A stretch of DNA of 23,011 nucleotides, taken from assembly GCA_904420055.1 (NCBI GenBank), contig CAJFTV010000072.1:1-23011 (forward strand). The letters are read 5' to 3'. Source of the DNA: Candidatus Alloscillospira gallinarum (GTDB lineage Bacteria > Bacillota > Clostridia > Oscillospirales > Oscillospiraceae). The first letter of the stretch is position 1; each line of letters starts with the position of its first letter. The notes under the pieces were generated by a model. That model had not been told where the DNA came from and made no database searches. It saw nothing but the letters and a program-made list of their open reading frames with translations. The position numbers and the translations under genes were made by a program. This document shows, piece by piece, positions 22,971-23,011 of the stretch.

Positions 22971-23011
22971 TTAAACTTTCATACCCTGTCTGACCGGTCA
23001 GGCACAAGCTC

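Overview
The window looks like a chromosomal core-gene region of a low-to-mid-GC Gram-positive anaerobe of class Clostridia, most likely in or near Oscillospirales. This is inferred from gene content (SepF, DivIVA, IreB, Hfq next to MiaA, a RACo-like corrinoid activator, DUF2284), from strong AGGAGG-type ribosome binding sites and from sigma-A-like promoters. No phage, transposon, CRISPR array, tRNA or rRNA was found. Coding density is high, and no gene-free stretch exceeds 300 bases.

Layout, left to right. (1) 1-966, minus strand: ireB with its own terminator, then a strong promoter driving a 95-residue protein of unknown function and a secreted SH3-domain protein cut by the window edge. (2) 1173-6869, minus: secA, then pgeF (almost abutting secA), a family-5 solute-binding lipoprotein and a cytidine deaminase, led by an extended -10 promoter upstream of secA. 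(3) 7087-13121, minus: the conserved Gram-positive division-distal cluster sepF, divIVA, ileS, lspA, rluD. Several hairpin terminators punctuate it, and the ylmG and ylmH genes usually found between sepF and divIVA are absent. (4) 13332-18787, minus: an alanine-racemase-like gene, mutL, miaA, hfq and a HlyD-like membrane fusion protein. miaA overlaps mutL by 4 bases. (5) 18788-19053: a compact divergent promoter region. (6) 19054-22936, plus: miaB, a RACo-like [2Fe-2S]/ASKHA ATPase, a DUF2284 cysteine-rich protein and a 57-residue cysteine-rich protein, ending in an 11-bp terminator-type hairpin.

Functionally the region joins protein export and lipoprotein maturation (secA, lspA), division (sepF, divIVA), envelope stress signalling (ireB), tRNA A37 modification (miaA and miaB on opposite strands), mismatch repair (mutL) and RNA regulation (hfq).

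Two points stand out. The alanine-racemase-like protein appears to have lost the PLP-binding lysine and nearly every other catalytic residue while keeping the fold signatures, so it is probably a pseudoenzyme with another job. The RACo-like/DUF2284/57-residue trio looks like an uncharacterised iron-sulfur or metal-handling module. A roughly 125-residue charged tail on LspA is a further oddity.
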